Shown one piece after another: positions 16,975 to 24,531 of a stretch of DNA of 35,775 nucleotides. The position numbers and the translations under genes were made by a program. Numbering within the stretch: position 1 is the stretch's first letter; the number at the start of each line of letters is the position of its first letter. Source of the DNA: Anaerolineae bacterium (GTDB lineage: Bacteria > Chloroflexota > Anaerolineae > Aggregatilineales > UBA2796). The stretch lies in assembly GCA_025055255.1 (NCBI GenBank), contig JANWYI010000014.1, positions 33,001 through 68,775 of the forward strand. The letters are read 5' to 3'. The notes beneath the pieces were generated by a model. It ran no database searches. It saw nothing but the letters and a program-made list of their open reading frames with translations, and had not been told where the DNA came from.

Positions 16975-17006
16975 CTTCCGAGAAAGTGACGGAGTGGAGT
17001 GCCACA

Positions 17007-17459
17007 ATGGGCTGGTTTCAAGAGGTTGCTGCTAATCCACACATTGATGTAGCCCTGTTGATGGATAGCAGTGGTTACCTAGTCGCTACCTCGCAGCAAG
17101 CGACCACAGAGAGTCGCCGCGTTGCCGCTATGCTCCGTGCTGCTGAAGTGCTCGCAGACGGTCTCGCCAGTGAACTTGGGCGCGGCGAGGTGACCTTGCT
17201 ACAGATCAGCACAGCCGATGGACATCTGTTGCTGATGCCCGCAGGCAGGAGGCATTATTTGGTCTTGCTCACTCAGCGTGGCGCGCCGCTAGAGCTGCTG
17301 CGCACTTACTTGAGCCGTCTGCTTGAAGACCTACCGGAAGCTGAAATTGCCTCTGCAGCACAAAGCATCCCGTATTCGCCTTGGGACGAATTGAGCGTAG
17401 ACGACCTGTTCAATGCGCTCTCTGAGTGGTTGCGCAATGGCGGCGACTCGCGCTCCTGA
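17007..17459 (+). CDS. Roadblock/LC7-domain protein
   Basis: This 150-residue protein has one Roadblock/LC7 fold, about residues 5-110. The N-terminal segment [19 protein letters not shown] is typical: a first strand reading alanine/leucine-leucine-aspartate followed by glycine. Next come a helix rich in alanine and leucine and the strand pair [19 protein letters not shown]. Bacterial Roadblock proteins usually act as activators or regulators of small MglA/Ras-like GTPases or in signalling complexes; no GTPase gene is in the window. The start ATG 17007 is chosen over an upstream frame running through the tRNA. The stop overlaps the start of the pseudouridine synthase gene by 23 bases, suggesting coupled translation though the functions are not obviously related. 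Confidence 0.78.
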   Translation: MGWFQEVAANPHIDVALLMDSSGYLVATSQQATTESRRVAAMLRAAEVLADGLASELGRGEVTLLQISTADGHLLLMPAGRRHYLVLLTQRGAPLELLRTYLSRLLEDLPEAEIASAAQSIPYSPWDELSVDDLFNALSEWLRNGGDSRS

Positions 17460-18048
17460 GCCGACGCGCGTCCTGCGCTTTTGGAAGCCGTATGGCGTCC
17501 TGACTCAGTTCACTGATCCTGAAGGTCGCCCGACGCTGGCTGACTACATCCCTGTCAAGGACGTTTACAGCGTCGGCAGGCTCGACTTTGATAGCGAAGG
17601 TTTGCTCCTGCTCACTAACAACGGTAAGCTGATCGCGCGTCTGACTCATCCGCGCTACGCGCATCCCAAGACCTACCTCGTCCAAGTTGAGCGCGTGCCA
17701 AGTGAAGCAGACCTAGATCGGCTGCGCGCAGGCATTCAACTCAAAGACGGTCTAACGCGCCCAGCTAAGGTGCGTTTGCTGGAAACGCCGCCTGACTTGC
17801 CTGAACGCACGCCGCCTATCCGCTATCGCGCGAATGTGCCGACTGCATGGCTGCAGATCACGCTGACCGAAGGCAGAAAGCGCCAAATTCGCCGCATGAC
17901 CGCTGCGATTGGCTACCCGACGCTGCGCTTAGTGCGCGTCGCCATTGGCAACATCACGCTAGACGGTTTGCGTGTCGGCGAGTATCGCGCGCTCTCGCCT
18001 GCACAAATCGCGGCGCTGTGGCGCTCACTGCGGCAAACTAACCGCTGA
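17437..18048 (+). CDS. RsuA/RluE-family rRNA pseudouridine synthase
   Basis: This approximately 203-residue enzyme converts a uridine to pseudouridine in rRNA. The catalytic motif [17 protein letters not shown] supplies the nucleophilic aspartate (of RLD). KTYLVQVE and GRKRQIRRM (the substrate-binding Arg/Lys region) follow in the usual order. There is no N-terminal S4 domain, which is a feature of RluE (23S U2457) rather than RsuA, RluB or RluF, so RluE is the best guess; the target base is not provable here. ATG 17437 is the start because the protein then begins close to the conserved [14 protein letters not shown] core. It overlaps the Roadblock gene and is followed closely by rqcH. Confidence 0.88.
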   Translation: MAATRAPEPTRVLRFWKPYGVLTQFTDPEGRPTLADYIPVKDVYSVGRLDFDSEGLLLLTNNGKLIARLTHPRYAHPKTYLVQVERVPSEADLDRLRAGIQLKDGLTRPAKVRLLETPPDLPERTPPIRYRANVPTAWLQITLTEGRKRQIRRMTAAIGYPTLRLVRVAIGNITLDGLRVGEYRALSPAQIAALWRSLRQTNR

Positions 18049-18064
18049 TAGTTCGCGTTATGGT

Positions 18065-19759
18065 ATGAATTTTGATGTCTTCACCATTGCCGCTATCACA
18101 GCTGAGCTGAACAACCTGCTGCGCGGCGGTCGCGTGCAGGACACATTAGAGCTGGGTGATGACGCGCTTGGGCTAGAAATCTACAGCAACCACGCCCGCC
18201 ATTATCTGTACCTGAGCGCGCATCCACAGCAAGCGCGCTTGCATCTGGTGCCGGATCGGCTGCGGCGTGGCGTAGAGAATCCGTCGCCGCTTGGCTTGAT
18301 GTTGCGTCGCTACATCGAAGGCAGTCGCTTTGTAGGCGCTGCGCAGCCTGCTTGGGAGCGGGTTGTGCATTTGACGTTCCTGAGTAGCGAAGGCGAGTTC
18401 ACGCTGATCGCTGAGCCAATGGAACGACGTGGCAACTTGCTCCTAGTGCAAAATGGGCAAATTCTAGACTGCATTCGGCGCGTCGGCGCTGATGAGAACC
18501 GCATGCGCGTCAGTTTGCCTGCTCATCCGTATGTGCCGCCGCCGCCGCAGACTTCCAAGCGCGATCCATCAACGCTAACGCTGTCTCTGCTGACCGACAT
18601 ACTTAGCGCTGAGCCGAGCAAGCTCACATGGCGCTTGCTGACTGAAAAGCTGCTCGGCTTCAGTCCAATGCTGGCAAAAGAAGCCGTTTTTCGTGCCACA
18701 GGCAAGCTGAATTGCCGCGCTGAGGACTGCAGCGCGTCCGCACTGCTGGCTGAGATTCAGGGCTTGGTCAGCGCGCTGACACAAGGGCAGTTTGCGCCGC
18801 ACATCTGTGAGCAAGACGGACAGGTCATCGCCTACGCTGCGTATCCAATCACGCACCTACCGAACGCACAGCCTGTTGAGAGCATGAGCGCAGCGCTGAA
18901 CGCTTTCTACGGTGCGCCAATCGGCGACGCTGCATACGCCAATGCTAAAAAACCTGTCCAAGCGCAGCTCCAAGAAGCCATTGAGAAAGTCTCGCGCCGT
19001 TTGGACGCGCTCAAGCGCTCACAGCGCGATGAGGCAGAGCGTGAACGTCTGCGACAATGCGGCGAGCTGATCCTAGCTTATCAGTACCAGATCGCGCGCG
19101 GACAGACATCTTTCAGCGCACAGTACGACTTCGATGCGCCGCCTCTGGAGATCGCGCTCGATCCTATGCTCACGCCGCTTGAAAACGCACAGCGCTACTT
19201 CGAGCAGTATGAAAAAGCCAAGCGCGCAGCAGCTGAGTTGCCGAGTCTAATTGCCGCAGCTGAGCAAGAGCTGGACTTCTTGCGCCAATTGGAAACCGAT
19301 CTTGCGCTTGCTGCTAACTACCCTGAGATTGGTGAGGTGCAAGACGCACTGCAAGCAAACGGCTACTGGCGCGGCACACCAACGGCGCGTCCGCGCAGCG
19401 GCAAGTCGGCGCCGCTGAAGGTCAGCACGCCTGAAGGCTTCGTAATCTGGATAGGACGCAACGCGCGTCAAAATGAAGAGGTCACTTTCACCAAAGGCAG
19501 TCCAGACGACCTGTGGCTGCACGCGCGTGGCATCCCAGGCGCACATGTGATTGTCAAAAGCAGCGGACGCGACGTACCAAACAGCGTCCTAGAGCGCGCG
19601 GCGAGCCTTGCCGCCTATTACAGCGCTGCGCGCAATGAAGCCTACGTGCCTGTAGACGTGACTGAGCGCCGCTATGTACGTAAGATCAAAGGCGGCAAGA
19701 TAGGCATGGTCACTTACCGCAACGAATTCACGCTGAATGTGCCGCCGCGCCCTGCCTAG
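18065..19759 (+). CDS. rqcH: Ribosome quality control factor RqcH (NFACT family)
   Basis: RqcH binds stalled 50S-peptidyl-tRNA complexes, recruits tRNA-Ala and adds C-terminal alanine tails that mark the peptide for degradation. The 564-residue protein has an NFACT-N domain (about 1-190), HhH-like and coiled-coil regions (about 290-440) and a C-terminal NFACT-R domain (455-564) with DLWLHARGIPGAHV. ATG 18065 is the start, since MNFDVFTIAAITAEL is the usual N terminus. The segment PMERRGNLLLV corresponds to the conserved EIMGxxSNIxL motif. The tRNA-contacting D-R pair known from Bacillus and Staphylococcus (97/98) appears as E98-R99, a conservative change. The gene converges on ubiA with a 4-base overlap. 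Confidence 0.9.
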   Translation: MNFDVFTIAAITAELNNLLRGGRVQDTLELGDDALGLEIYSNHARHYLYLSAHPQQARLHLVPDRLRRGVENPSPLGLMLRRYIEGSRFVGAAQPAWERVVHLTFLSSEGEFTLIAEPMERRGNLLLVQNGQILDCIRRVGADENRMRVSLPAHPYVPPPPQTSKRDPSTLTLSLLTDILSAEPSKLTWRLLTEKLLGFSPMLAKEAVFRATGKLNCRAEDCSASALLAEIQGLVSALTQGQFAPHICEQDGQVIAYAAYPITHLPNAQPVESMSAALNAFYGAPIGDAAYANAKKPVQAQLQEAIEKVSRRLDALKRSQRDEAERERLRQCGELILAYQYQIARGQTSFSAQYDFDAPPLEIALDPMLTPLENAQRYFEQYEKAKRAAAELPSLIAAAEQELDFLRQLETDLALAANYPEIGEVQDALQANGYWRGTPTARPRSGKSAPLKVSTPEGFVIWIGRNARQNEEVTFTKGSPDDLWLHARGIPGAHVIVKSSGRDVPNSVLERAASLAAYYSAARNEAYVPVDVTERRYVRKIKGGKIGMVTYRNEFTLNVPPRPA

Positions 19760-20628
19760 AGATTGGCGATCAGCCAGTAGGCGCACACACCACTAGCGTA
19801 GACTGCTGCTAAAATGCCCACTGCCCAGACCAGACGTTCGCTGCGCGGCTGTGCGCCACGCCGTGCGAAGCGATGCCAGATCAGCGGCACAGCAACTATA
19901 CCTAGCGGGTACAAAATCGGCGGGATAATGCCGAGAATGGCTCCGCCGACACTGATGATGACCAGAAGTGCTGTGCTGATCTTGAGCATGTAGACCGTTG
20001 TGCGCAAGCCCACCTGAGTCGTAAAGTTGCGGTCAGTGCGCCGATCTACCTTGTAATCACGCGCTTGCTGCTCTAGCTGTGCTGAGAACGAACTGAGTAG
20101 GAACAGCGTCAAGAGCAGGTAATCCATCGGCTGCCAAGTCACGCCGATTAAGGACAAGCAGGTGAAGTATGGAAAGGTCTGCACGAAGAGCGCATGGGTG
20201 ACTAAATCTAAAATCGGACGGCTCTTCAGGCGTAGTGGCGGCGCGGAATACGCCCAGAGCGCTACTAGTGCTACGCCAAGCAACGCTAGACCGCGCGCGC
20301 CGAACTGCAGGAAAGAGAGCGTCGCCAAGCTCAAGGCGAGCGGCGCTGCAATATACCAGTAGCGTAGACTGCCTTGCTGCGTGAAAAAGTTACGACGGCG
20401 TTTTTTGGCGTCTTGTGCATCGTAAGGCGCGTCACACAGGTCATTGAAGGCGAAAGCAAGCCATGCCACAAGCGCCATGCCGACCAACAGAAAGACAGTC
20501 TGCCCGCTCAGCGCGTCGTGCAGCGTAAGGCACAGCGCGCCAATCACAAAGGTCAGCAGAATAGCGTCAAGATGATTGATGAATAGCGCTCGAAGATGAA
20601 CCGAACACGCAGAGTTAGCAGCAGCCAT
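19756..20628 (-). CDS. UbiA-family prenyltransferase
   Basis: This 290-residue membrane enzyme has about eight hydrophobic segments. Both Asp-rich motifs of the family are present: NDLCDAPYDAQD (about 62-73) and DYKVDRRTD (191-199), which bind Mg-diphosphate of the prenyl donor. UbiA proteins attach polyprenyl groups to aromatic rings, porphyrin alcohols, sugars or carotenoids. The sequence does not decide between quinone, lipid-linked arabinose, chlorophyll/heme or lycopene-elongase types. No quinone or bacteriochlorophyll genes adjoin it. The ABA4-like and His-rich membrane genes 9-11 kb away could hint at isoprenoid pigment metabolism, but that link is speculative. A terminator for rpmF lies immediately upstream. 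Confidence 0.85.
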   Translation of the reverse strand: MAAANSACSVHLRALFINHLDAILLTFVIGALCLTLHDALSGQTVFLLVGMALVAWLAFAFNDLCDAPYDAQDAKKRRRNFFTQQGSLRYWYIAAPLALSLATLSFLQFGARGLALLGVALVALWAYSAPPLRLKSRPILDLVTHALFVQTFPYFTCLSLIGVTWQPMDYLLLTLFLLSSFSAQLEQQARDYKVDRRTDRNFTTQVGLRTTVYMLKISTALLVIISVGGAILGIIPPILYPLGIVAVPLIWHRFARRGAQPRSERLVWAVGILAAVYASGVCAYWLIANL

Positions 20629-20646
20629 AGATTACCGCAACGGCGC

Positions 20647-20696
20647 AAAAGGCTGAGCGCAGTTCACTGACACCAATTTAACGCTCAGCCTTTTTT
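20647..20696 (-). terminator. Intrinsic terminator after rpmF
   Basis: GGCTGAGCG (20651-20659) and CGCTCAGCC (20682-20690) form a 9-bp stem with a 22-base loop. T-runs occur on both sides (TTTT in the minus reading, TTTTTT in the plus reading), so it can work in both directions. In context it ends rpmF transcription before ubiA. Confidence 0.75.
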
Positions 20697-20724
20697 CAAG
20701 GTGTTACGCAGCTAGGTGCGCGCT

Positions 20725-20922
20725 CTAGCTCTCTTTCTTGTCTTTGTCGAGGACAAGCACCTGCTCGCCGCCGTAATAGCCGCAACTTGGGCAGACGCGA
20801 TGGGCAATCTTCGGCTCGCCGCAGTTATCGCACGTCACCAAATGTGGTAGCGTCAGCTTGTCGTGATTGCGGCGCGTGCGTTTGCGCGTTTTCGAGAGCT
20901 TTCGCTTTGGCAGCGGTCCCAC
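20725..20922 (-). CDS. rpmF: 50S ribosomal protein bL32
   Basis: This 65-residue zinc-ribbon form of bL32 begins GPLPKRKLSKTRKRTRR, the usual basic N terminus, followed by CDNC and CPSC pairs that bind zinc. The start is a GTG at 20922: a strong AAGGAG lies 9 bases upstream, inside a longer in-frame reading from ATG 20958 or 20949 that would add residues foreign to bL32. A perfect consensus promoter lies about 80 bases upstream and an intrinsic terminator follows, so it is probably a monocistronic unit. The DUF177/YceD gene that often precedes rpmF is not seen here. Confidence 0.94.
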   Translation of the reverse strand: MGPLPKRKLSKTRKRTRRNHDKLTLPHLVTCDNCGEPKIAHRVCPSCGYYGGEQVLVLDKDKKES

Positions 20923-21002
20923 AGTATAAGACTCCTTGTCACAATTCATGAGCGCCACAGCGTCATATGAGCGCTTGACGGCTCAAAGGCGCGTATGCGC
21001 GC

Positions 21003-21030
21003 ATTATAGCAGGCTGCAGCACGCTGTCAA
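21003..21030 (-). promoter_or_regulatory. Consensus sigma70-type promoter for rpmF
   Basis: On the minus strand TTGACA (21030-21025), a 16-base spacer and TATAAT (21008-21003) match both hexamers exactly. The -10 is 80 bases before the GTG start of rpmF. This suggests strong growth-linked expression. Confidence 0.75.
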
Positions 21031-21044
21031 CGCTTGGTCTGTGC

Positions 21045-21476
21045 CTAGCGCGGCGTGAATGCGCCAAGCAGCGCTAGGAAAACAGCGCTACCGATCAAGA
21101 CGAAAATGACCAAGCCAATTACTAGACGCGGACTGCGCACTAGCACGTAGCCAAGCGTGCGCGGCTTTGCAGGATTAAGTGAGAATTCAAGTGGCTGCTT
21201 AGCTTCAGTCCGTGCACGCATCACTTGACGGTTGCCCCACCACATCAGAAAAGTCAGGAAGGCTGCGAAAGTGACTAGCGGACCGAGCGTCACAAAGACA
21301 GTCCAGATCAGCAGCCACACGCCCTGCTCAGGAGTCATCACAAGAGTCGAGGCATTCGGATTTGTCGTCTGTGGACGTACGCCGGGTAACTGTCCGCCTT
21401 GCCCAATGGCGTTCAGCACAACGCCTAGCCCAATGATTATCGCCAGCACGAGTCCAACAGAAATGAGCCGTTTCAA
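21045..21476 (-). CDS. Small membrane protein of unknown function
   Basis: I do not recognise this 143-residue protein. It shows an N-terminal hydrophobic helix (about 5-24) that could be a signal anchor, and a Pro/Asn/Thr-rich loop. A second helix (about 52-76) ends with WWGNRQVMRAR, followed by a polar stretch with LNPAKPRTLGYVL. A third helix lies near the C terminus (about 116-138). Three membrane spans with a small outside loop are the simplest topology. AGGAGAG lies about 14 bases before the ATG. It is upstream of rpmF on the same strand but separated by the strong rpmF promoter, so it is probably a separate unit, divergent from the E2-JAB-E1 operon. Confidence 0.65.
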   Translation of the reverse strand: MKRLISVGLVLAIIIGLGVVLNAIGQGGQLPGVRPQTTNPNASTLVMTPEQGVWLLIWTVFVTLGPLVTFAAFLTFLMWWGNRQVMRARTEAKQPLEFSLNPAKPRTLGYVLVRSPRLVIGLVIFVLIGSAVFLALLGAFTPR

Positions 21477-21586
21477 CGAAGTCTCTCCTGCCCAAAATTG
21501 CGCTGATTTTCAAGCTATACCCTTCAGATTGTAATCGCCTTCACAAGTTCGCGCAACGCTGAAAGTGAGCGTGTGCTGAGCGCGTC

Positions 21587-21616
21587 TTGCGCTGCATATC
21601 GCTCTTGTGATACATT
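21587..21616 (+). promoter_or_regulatory. Candidate promoter for the E2-JAB-E1 operon
   Basis: TTGCGC (21587-21592), an 18-base spacer and TACATT (21611-21616), the latter preceded by TGA as in extended -10 elements. It is about 74 bases before the E2 start codon. The 213 bases between 21477 and 21689 hold no gene beyond this control region. Confidence 0.5.
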
Positions 21617-21689
21617 GTGAATAAATCAACAGCTGCCGCAACGTTCAGCACATTCGAAACGTAAAAGGTGTGCGAGGAGAAAGCAAGGC

Positions 21690-22127
21690 ATGACGGCATG
21701 GTGGGGAACTCGTGAGAACGTCTCGATGCGGCTGCGCCTTGAGGTAGAGGCGATGCGCGCCGCTTTTGGCGATACGTTCCGCTTTGTGGTGAAGCCCGGC
21801 GGCGTGCTGTACTGGCTCGGCACGGTCGAGATCAACATGAAAGGCGTGCCTGTCCGTGAGCACACACTGAAGATTGTCTATCCAAGCGATTATCCACAGC
21901 GTCCGCCTGAGGCGTATGTAGTCAAGCCGAGAATATACAGCGAGAAGCATCAGTATGAAGATGGGCAGCTGTGCTTGTTCAATCCGCGTGACGGCACGGG
22001 CTACGGCTGGAATCCTTCGCGTTCAACAGCTGTGACCGTAGCGGCTTGGGCGATCCAGTGGCTGTATGCCTATTACACTTGGCGAATGACAGGCACGTGG
22101 CCTGGCATTGAGGAGCGCGTCCGCTAG
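21690..22127 (+). CDS. Ubiquitin-conjugating enzyme (E2)-like protein
   Basis: This 145-residue protein has the E2/UBC fold signature. An N-terminal helix (MRLRLEVEAMRAAF) and beta-sheet are followed by YPSDYPQRPPEAYV, equivalent to the E2 YPxxPP segment. Then comes H87 and, eight residues on, the catalytic-site motif GQLCLF with C95; the C-terminal part contains a tryptophan-rich helix. Eukaryotic E2 enzymes have HPN about ten residues before the Cys; here HQY takes its place. E2 proteins carry a ubiquitin-like modifier as a thioester on that Cys. It is the first gene of a tightly packed operon and ends directly at the JAMM gene (no intergenic base). The fold call is based on motifs; activity is inferred. 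Confidence 0.85.
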   Translation: MTAWWGTRENVSMRLRLEVEAMRAAFGDTFRFVVKPGGVLYWLGTVEINMKGVPVREHTLKIVYPSDYPQRPPEAYVVKPRIYSEKHQYEDGQLCLFNPRDGTGYGWNPSRSTAVTVAAWAIQWLYAYYTWRMTGTWPGIEERVR

Positions 22128-23240
22128 ATGTTCCTCAAGCGTTTTATCCGCAACGCTGATCCTGCCAGTTTGCCGCGTGTGACTTTTGCGCAGCGCGTCG
22201 TTGATAAGATCGTCGCCAACGCGCTCATTTATGAGACGGAGACAGGCGAATCGTTGATCGGCTTTGCGCTGCGCCAAGTCGGGCGCTCTGAGCCGGACTT
22301 GTACGTGCTGGATACGATTGCTCCAGACGCCAGCGCCGTGCGCACGCGCTCTTACTTTGAGCAAGGTGATGACTTACAGGGCGACATTTTCAACTGGCTC
22401 TACGATAACTGGGAAACTATGCGCGTGCGCATGCGCACTATCAACAGTCACGGCACTTTGCCTAAGTGGGATGTGCCGCTATGTTACTTGGGCGACTGGC
22501 ACAAGCATCCGGGCGCGCTAGTTGAGCCATCTTGGGGCGATACATCCACGGCGCGTGAGCATATTAACGACCGTCGTGCAGGCACGCCGCAGCTGCTGGT
22601 CGTCCTAGCGACGCTGTGGGAACGCGCTTACCTTGACCTGTCTCAATCGGCTGATGAACTGACCGAGACCGATGAAGAGACGCCTGAAGAGTTCAAGCCT
22701 GAAGGCGGCGAAGCGCAGCCAATCTATGTGCCTGTAGATGACCGCTGGCTGGTGCGCATTGATGTGTGGTACATGAGCCGCTCTATTCGGCGCTTCACGC
22801 GCTTAACGCCGCTCGTTGTGCCAAACACTGAACTGCCAGAGCTACCGCCAATCAGCTGGCACTTGGCTCAGCCAGAGCGCCTGCGCAGCGAAGTTGAGAG
22901 CTTGAAACAGGCAGGTTACGCTGTCTCTATCGAGCAGTATGACACAGATCACGTGCCGCCACTTGAAATTTGCTTCTCACTAGCGCGGCGCGATAGCCAG
23001 CACGTGATCATCGCCATCACTGAGCCTGATTATCCCGCTCACATGCCGCGCATTCGCTTGACGCCGATGAGCGCGCTGCGCGACCTGCCTGAAACGGCGA
23101 ACCTATTTGACCGCCTTTGGAGCGCTTCACAGCCACTAGCGCAGAGCGCCTATCCACTTTGGTCTTGGACGGAGAACCATCGCCTGATTGACCTTGTGCG
23201 CGAGGTTGAGGCGCGCCTTGCTGAGGAGAAGCCAACATGA
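22128..23240 (+). CDS. JAMM/JAB metalloprotease fused to a second E2/RWD-like domain
   Basis: This 370-residue protein appears to have two parts. Residues about 15-225 form a JAB/MPN domain with a complete JAMM motif: E38 (in ETGESLIGF), then HKHPGALVEPSWGD giving H125-x-H127-x7-S135-x2-D138. Such zinc enzymes remove ubiquitin-like modifiers or process their C termini. Residues about 245-366 resemble the N-terminal part of the neighbouring E2: ERLRSEVESL against MRLRLEVEAM, then a strand and TEPDYPAHMPRIRL against VYPSDYPQRPPEAYV. No catalytic Cys follows, so this second domain is probably a binding module. Residues 175-197 are acidic and likely a flexible linker. It overlaps the E1 gene by 4 bases. 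Confidence 0.85.
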   Translation: MFLKRFIRNADPASLPRVTFAQRVVDKIVANALIYETETGESLIGFALRQVGRSEPDLYVLDTIAPDASAVRTRSYFEQGDDLQGDIFNWLYDNWETMRVRMRTINSHGTLPKWDVPLCYLGDWHKHPGALVEPSWGDTSTAREHINDRRAGTPQLLVVLATLWERAYLDLSQSADELTETDEETPEEFKPEGGEAQPIYVPVDDRWLVRIDVWYMSRSIRRFTRLTPLVVPNTELPELPPISWHLAQPERLRSEVESLKQAGYAVSIEQYDTDHVPPLEICFSLARRDSQHVIIAITEPDYPAHMPRIRLTPMSALRDLPETANLFDRLWSASQPLAQSAYPLWSWTENHRLIDLVREVEARLAEEKPT

Positions 23241-24235
23241 CTGAAAAATGGGATCGGGTTGAGCGCTATCTGGGTGAAGACGCGCTTGCACAGCTTGGGC
23301 GCAAGAAAGTCGCTGTTGTCGGACTTGGCTCTGGCGGCGGCTTTGTGGCGTTGACGCTCGCCATGAGCGGCGTCGGGCATTTTGTCCTGATTGATGACGA
23401 CACAGTTGAGATTACTAACGTCGTGCGCCACGTCGCCGATTTGCGCGATGTCGGGCGTCCAAAGGTGGAAGCCGTTGCCGACTTAATCCGCGCGCGCAAT
23501 CCAAAAGCAGACATACAGACGATCATCGGACGCATCGAAAATCACACTACGGCGCTGCACGACGTAGATTTGGTCGTTGTAGGAGTAGACGGCGAACTCG
23601 TCAAGTACACCATCAACGAGGTGTGCCGCGCTAACAACAAGGTGGCGATCTACGCCGGCGTCTATGAGCGCGGCGAAGGCGGCGACGTGGCGATCATCTA
23701 TCCAAGCGGCGACGGTCCGTGCTACGCTTGCTGGGCACAGCAACTGCGCGCCGACGTCGCGCAGATCACAGCCGCTGAGAGCGCTGAGACCGACTCAGGC
23801 GAGCCTGAGCTGGACTACGGCATGATCGGCGAAGATGGCACGATTGCAGCTGAGCCGGGACTGTATCTGCACGTGGTGCGGGTTGCAGCCACTCAGGCGG
23901 ACATGGCGCTGAACTTCCTGTTGAAAGGTCAGCCAATTTACCGTGAATATCCTGCTAACACGGTCGTGCTGGCAAATGTGCCGCTAGAAATTTTTGAGGG
24001 CATTACTGTGCCGCCTTACAGCGCGCAATGGCTCAACATCCCGCGCGATCCGCATTGTTTAGTGTGTGGCATCCCAGCAGAGAGCGCGCTCTCACTTGAA
24101 GCGCTTGCCGGCGACCTAATAGCTGATATAGACTCAGAGGCAGATGAGGAGCGCATGATCGAGCGCCTTGAGGAGCGCGCACAGGCAAAGCGCCAAACTC
24201 AGAGCATGGGCAAGGTGATCAGTGAGGAGGGATGA
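23237..24235 (+). CDS. ThiF/MoeB/E1-like adenylating enzyme
   Basis: This 332-residue protein has the E1-superfamily Rossmann fold. It shows GLGSGGG (29-35), then LIDDDTVEITNVVRH with D53, D55, N61 and R64 (the ATP-binding set, with RH in place of the usual RQ), K76 in GRPK, and the conserved D118 in GVDG. A structural zinc site is built from C162/C165 (CYAC) and C274/C277 (CLVC). E1-like enzymes adenylate the C terminus of a modifier. The only other cysteine is C130, in the helix position common to ThiF proteins; I see none in the crossover loop where canonical E1 carry the thioester Cys. The charged C-terminal tail (about 300-332) looks helical. It overlaps the next gene by 4 bases. Confidence 0.88.
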   Translation: MTEKWDRVERYLGEDALAQLGRKKVAVVGLGSGGGFVALTLAMSGVGHFVLIDDDTVEITNVVRHVADLRDVGRPKVEAVADLIRARNPKADIQTIIGRIENHTTALHDVDLVVVGVDGELVKYTINEVCRANNKVAIYAGVYERGEGGDVAIIYPSGDGPCYACWAQQLRADVAQITAAESAETDSGEPELDYGMIGEDGTIAAEPGLYLHVVRVAATQADMALNFLLKGQPIYREYPANTVVLANVPLEIFEGITVPPYSAQWLNIPRDPHCLVCGIPAESALSLEALAGDLIADIDSEADEERMIERLEERAQAKRQTQSMGKVISEEG

Positions 24236-24531
24236 TGACTGAAGGAACCCGTCAACCACCATCTGATGAGAGCGTGAGCCGTCAGCCGCCGCTGCCGCCT
24301 TTGCCTGACGAGGATCAGCGCGGCGACGAGGCAGCTGAGGCAGGCATGATCCAAGATCGCGTCAGCCGTCTGAGCGGCGAGCCTGCGCCGGACATCTCGC
24401 CTGAGGAATTTGCGCGCCTGCAGCAGCACGGCGCAATCAACATCGACTCGCGCGGGCGCATTCGCGTCAATCGGCGCGACGAAAACGATCCGGGCGTCTC
24501 GCTGCGCAAACGACGAGCATGGTATGCTTGA
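24232..24531 (+). CDS. Small charged, largely disordered protein in the E2-JAB-E1 operon
   Basis: I do not recognise this 99-residue protein (98 if ATG 24235 is used). It starts in the stop codon of the E1-like gene behind AGGAGG. It ends inside the start of the Nudix gene, so it is well supported as a translated gene. The N-terminal half is rich in Pro, Asp, Glu and Arg and should be disordered. The C-terminal half (PEEFARLQQHGAINIDSRG, then basic residues) may form a short helix and strand. It ends RKRRAWYA, without the Gly-Gly of ubiquitin-like modifiers, and shows no beta-grasp pattern. It could be an adaptor, a substrate, or an unusual modifier adenylated at its C terminus; none of these can be decided here. 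Confidence 0.75.
   Translation: MMTEGTRQPPSDESVSRQPPLPPLPDEDQRGDEAAEAGMIQDRVSRLSGEPAPDISPEEFARLQQHGAINIDSRGRIRVNRRDENDPGVSLRKRRAWYA

Noticed and set aside
16929-17006. A longer Roadblock protein starting inside the tRNA
   Set aside because: The frame is open through the tRNA gene by chance; the conserved fold begins just after ATG 17007.
20923-20958. Longer bL32 starting at ATG 20958 or 20949
   Set aside because: The extra residues are unlike bL32, and the strong AAGGAG lies inside them at the right distance for GTG 20922.
21690-24235. Type II CBASS operon
   Set aside because: CBASS of that type has a CD-NTase and an effector beside a fused E1-E2 (Cap2) and a JAB (Cap3). Here E1 and E2 are separate proteins, and no nucleotidyltransferase or effector gene is present.
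24232-24531. The 99-residue protein as a ubiquitin-like (beta-grasp) modifier
   Set aside because: It is rich in Pro and charged residues, lacks the alternating hydrophobic strands of a beta-grasp and has no C-terminal Gly-Gly. I keep it only as an unassigned protein.
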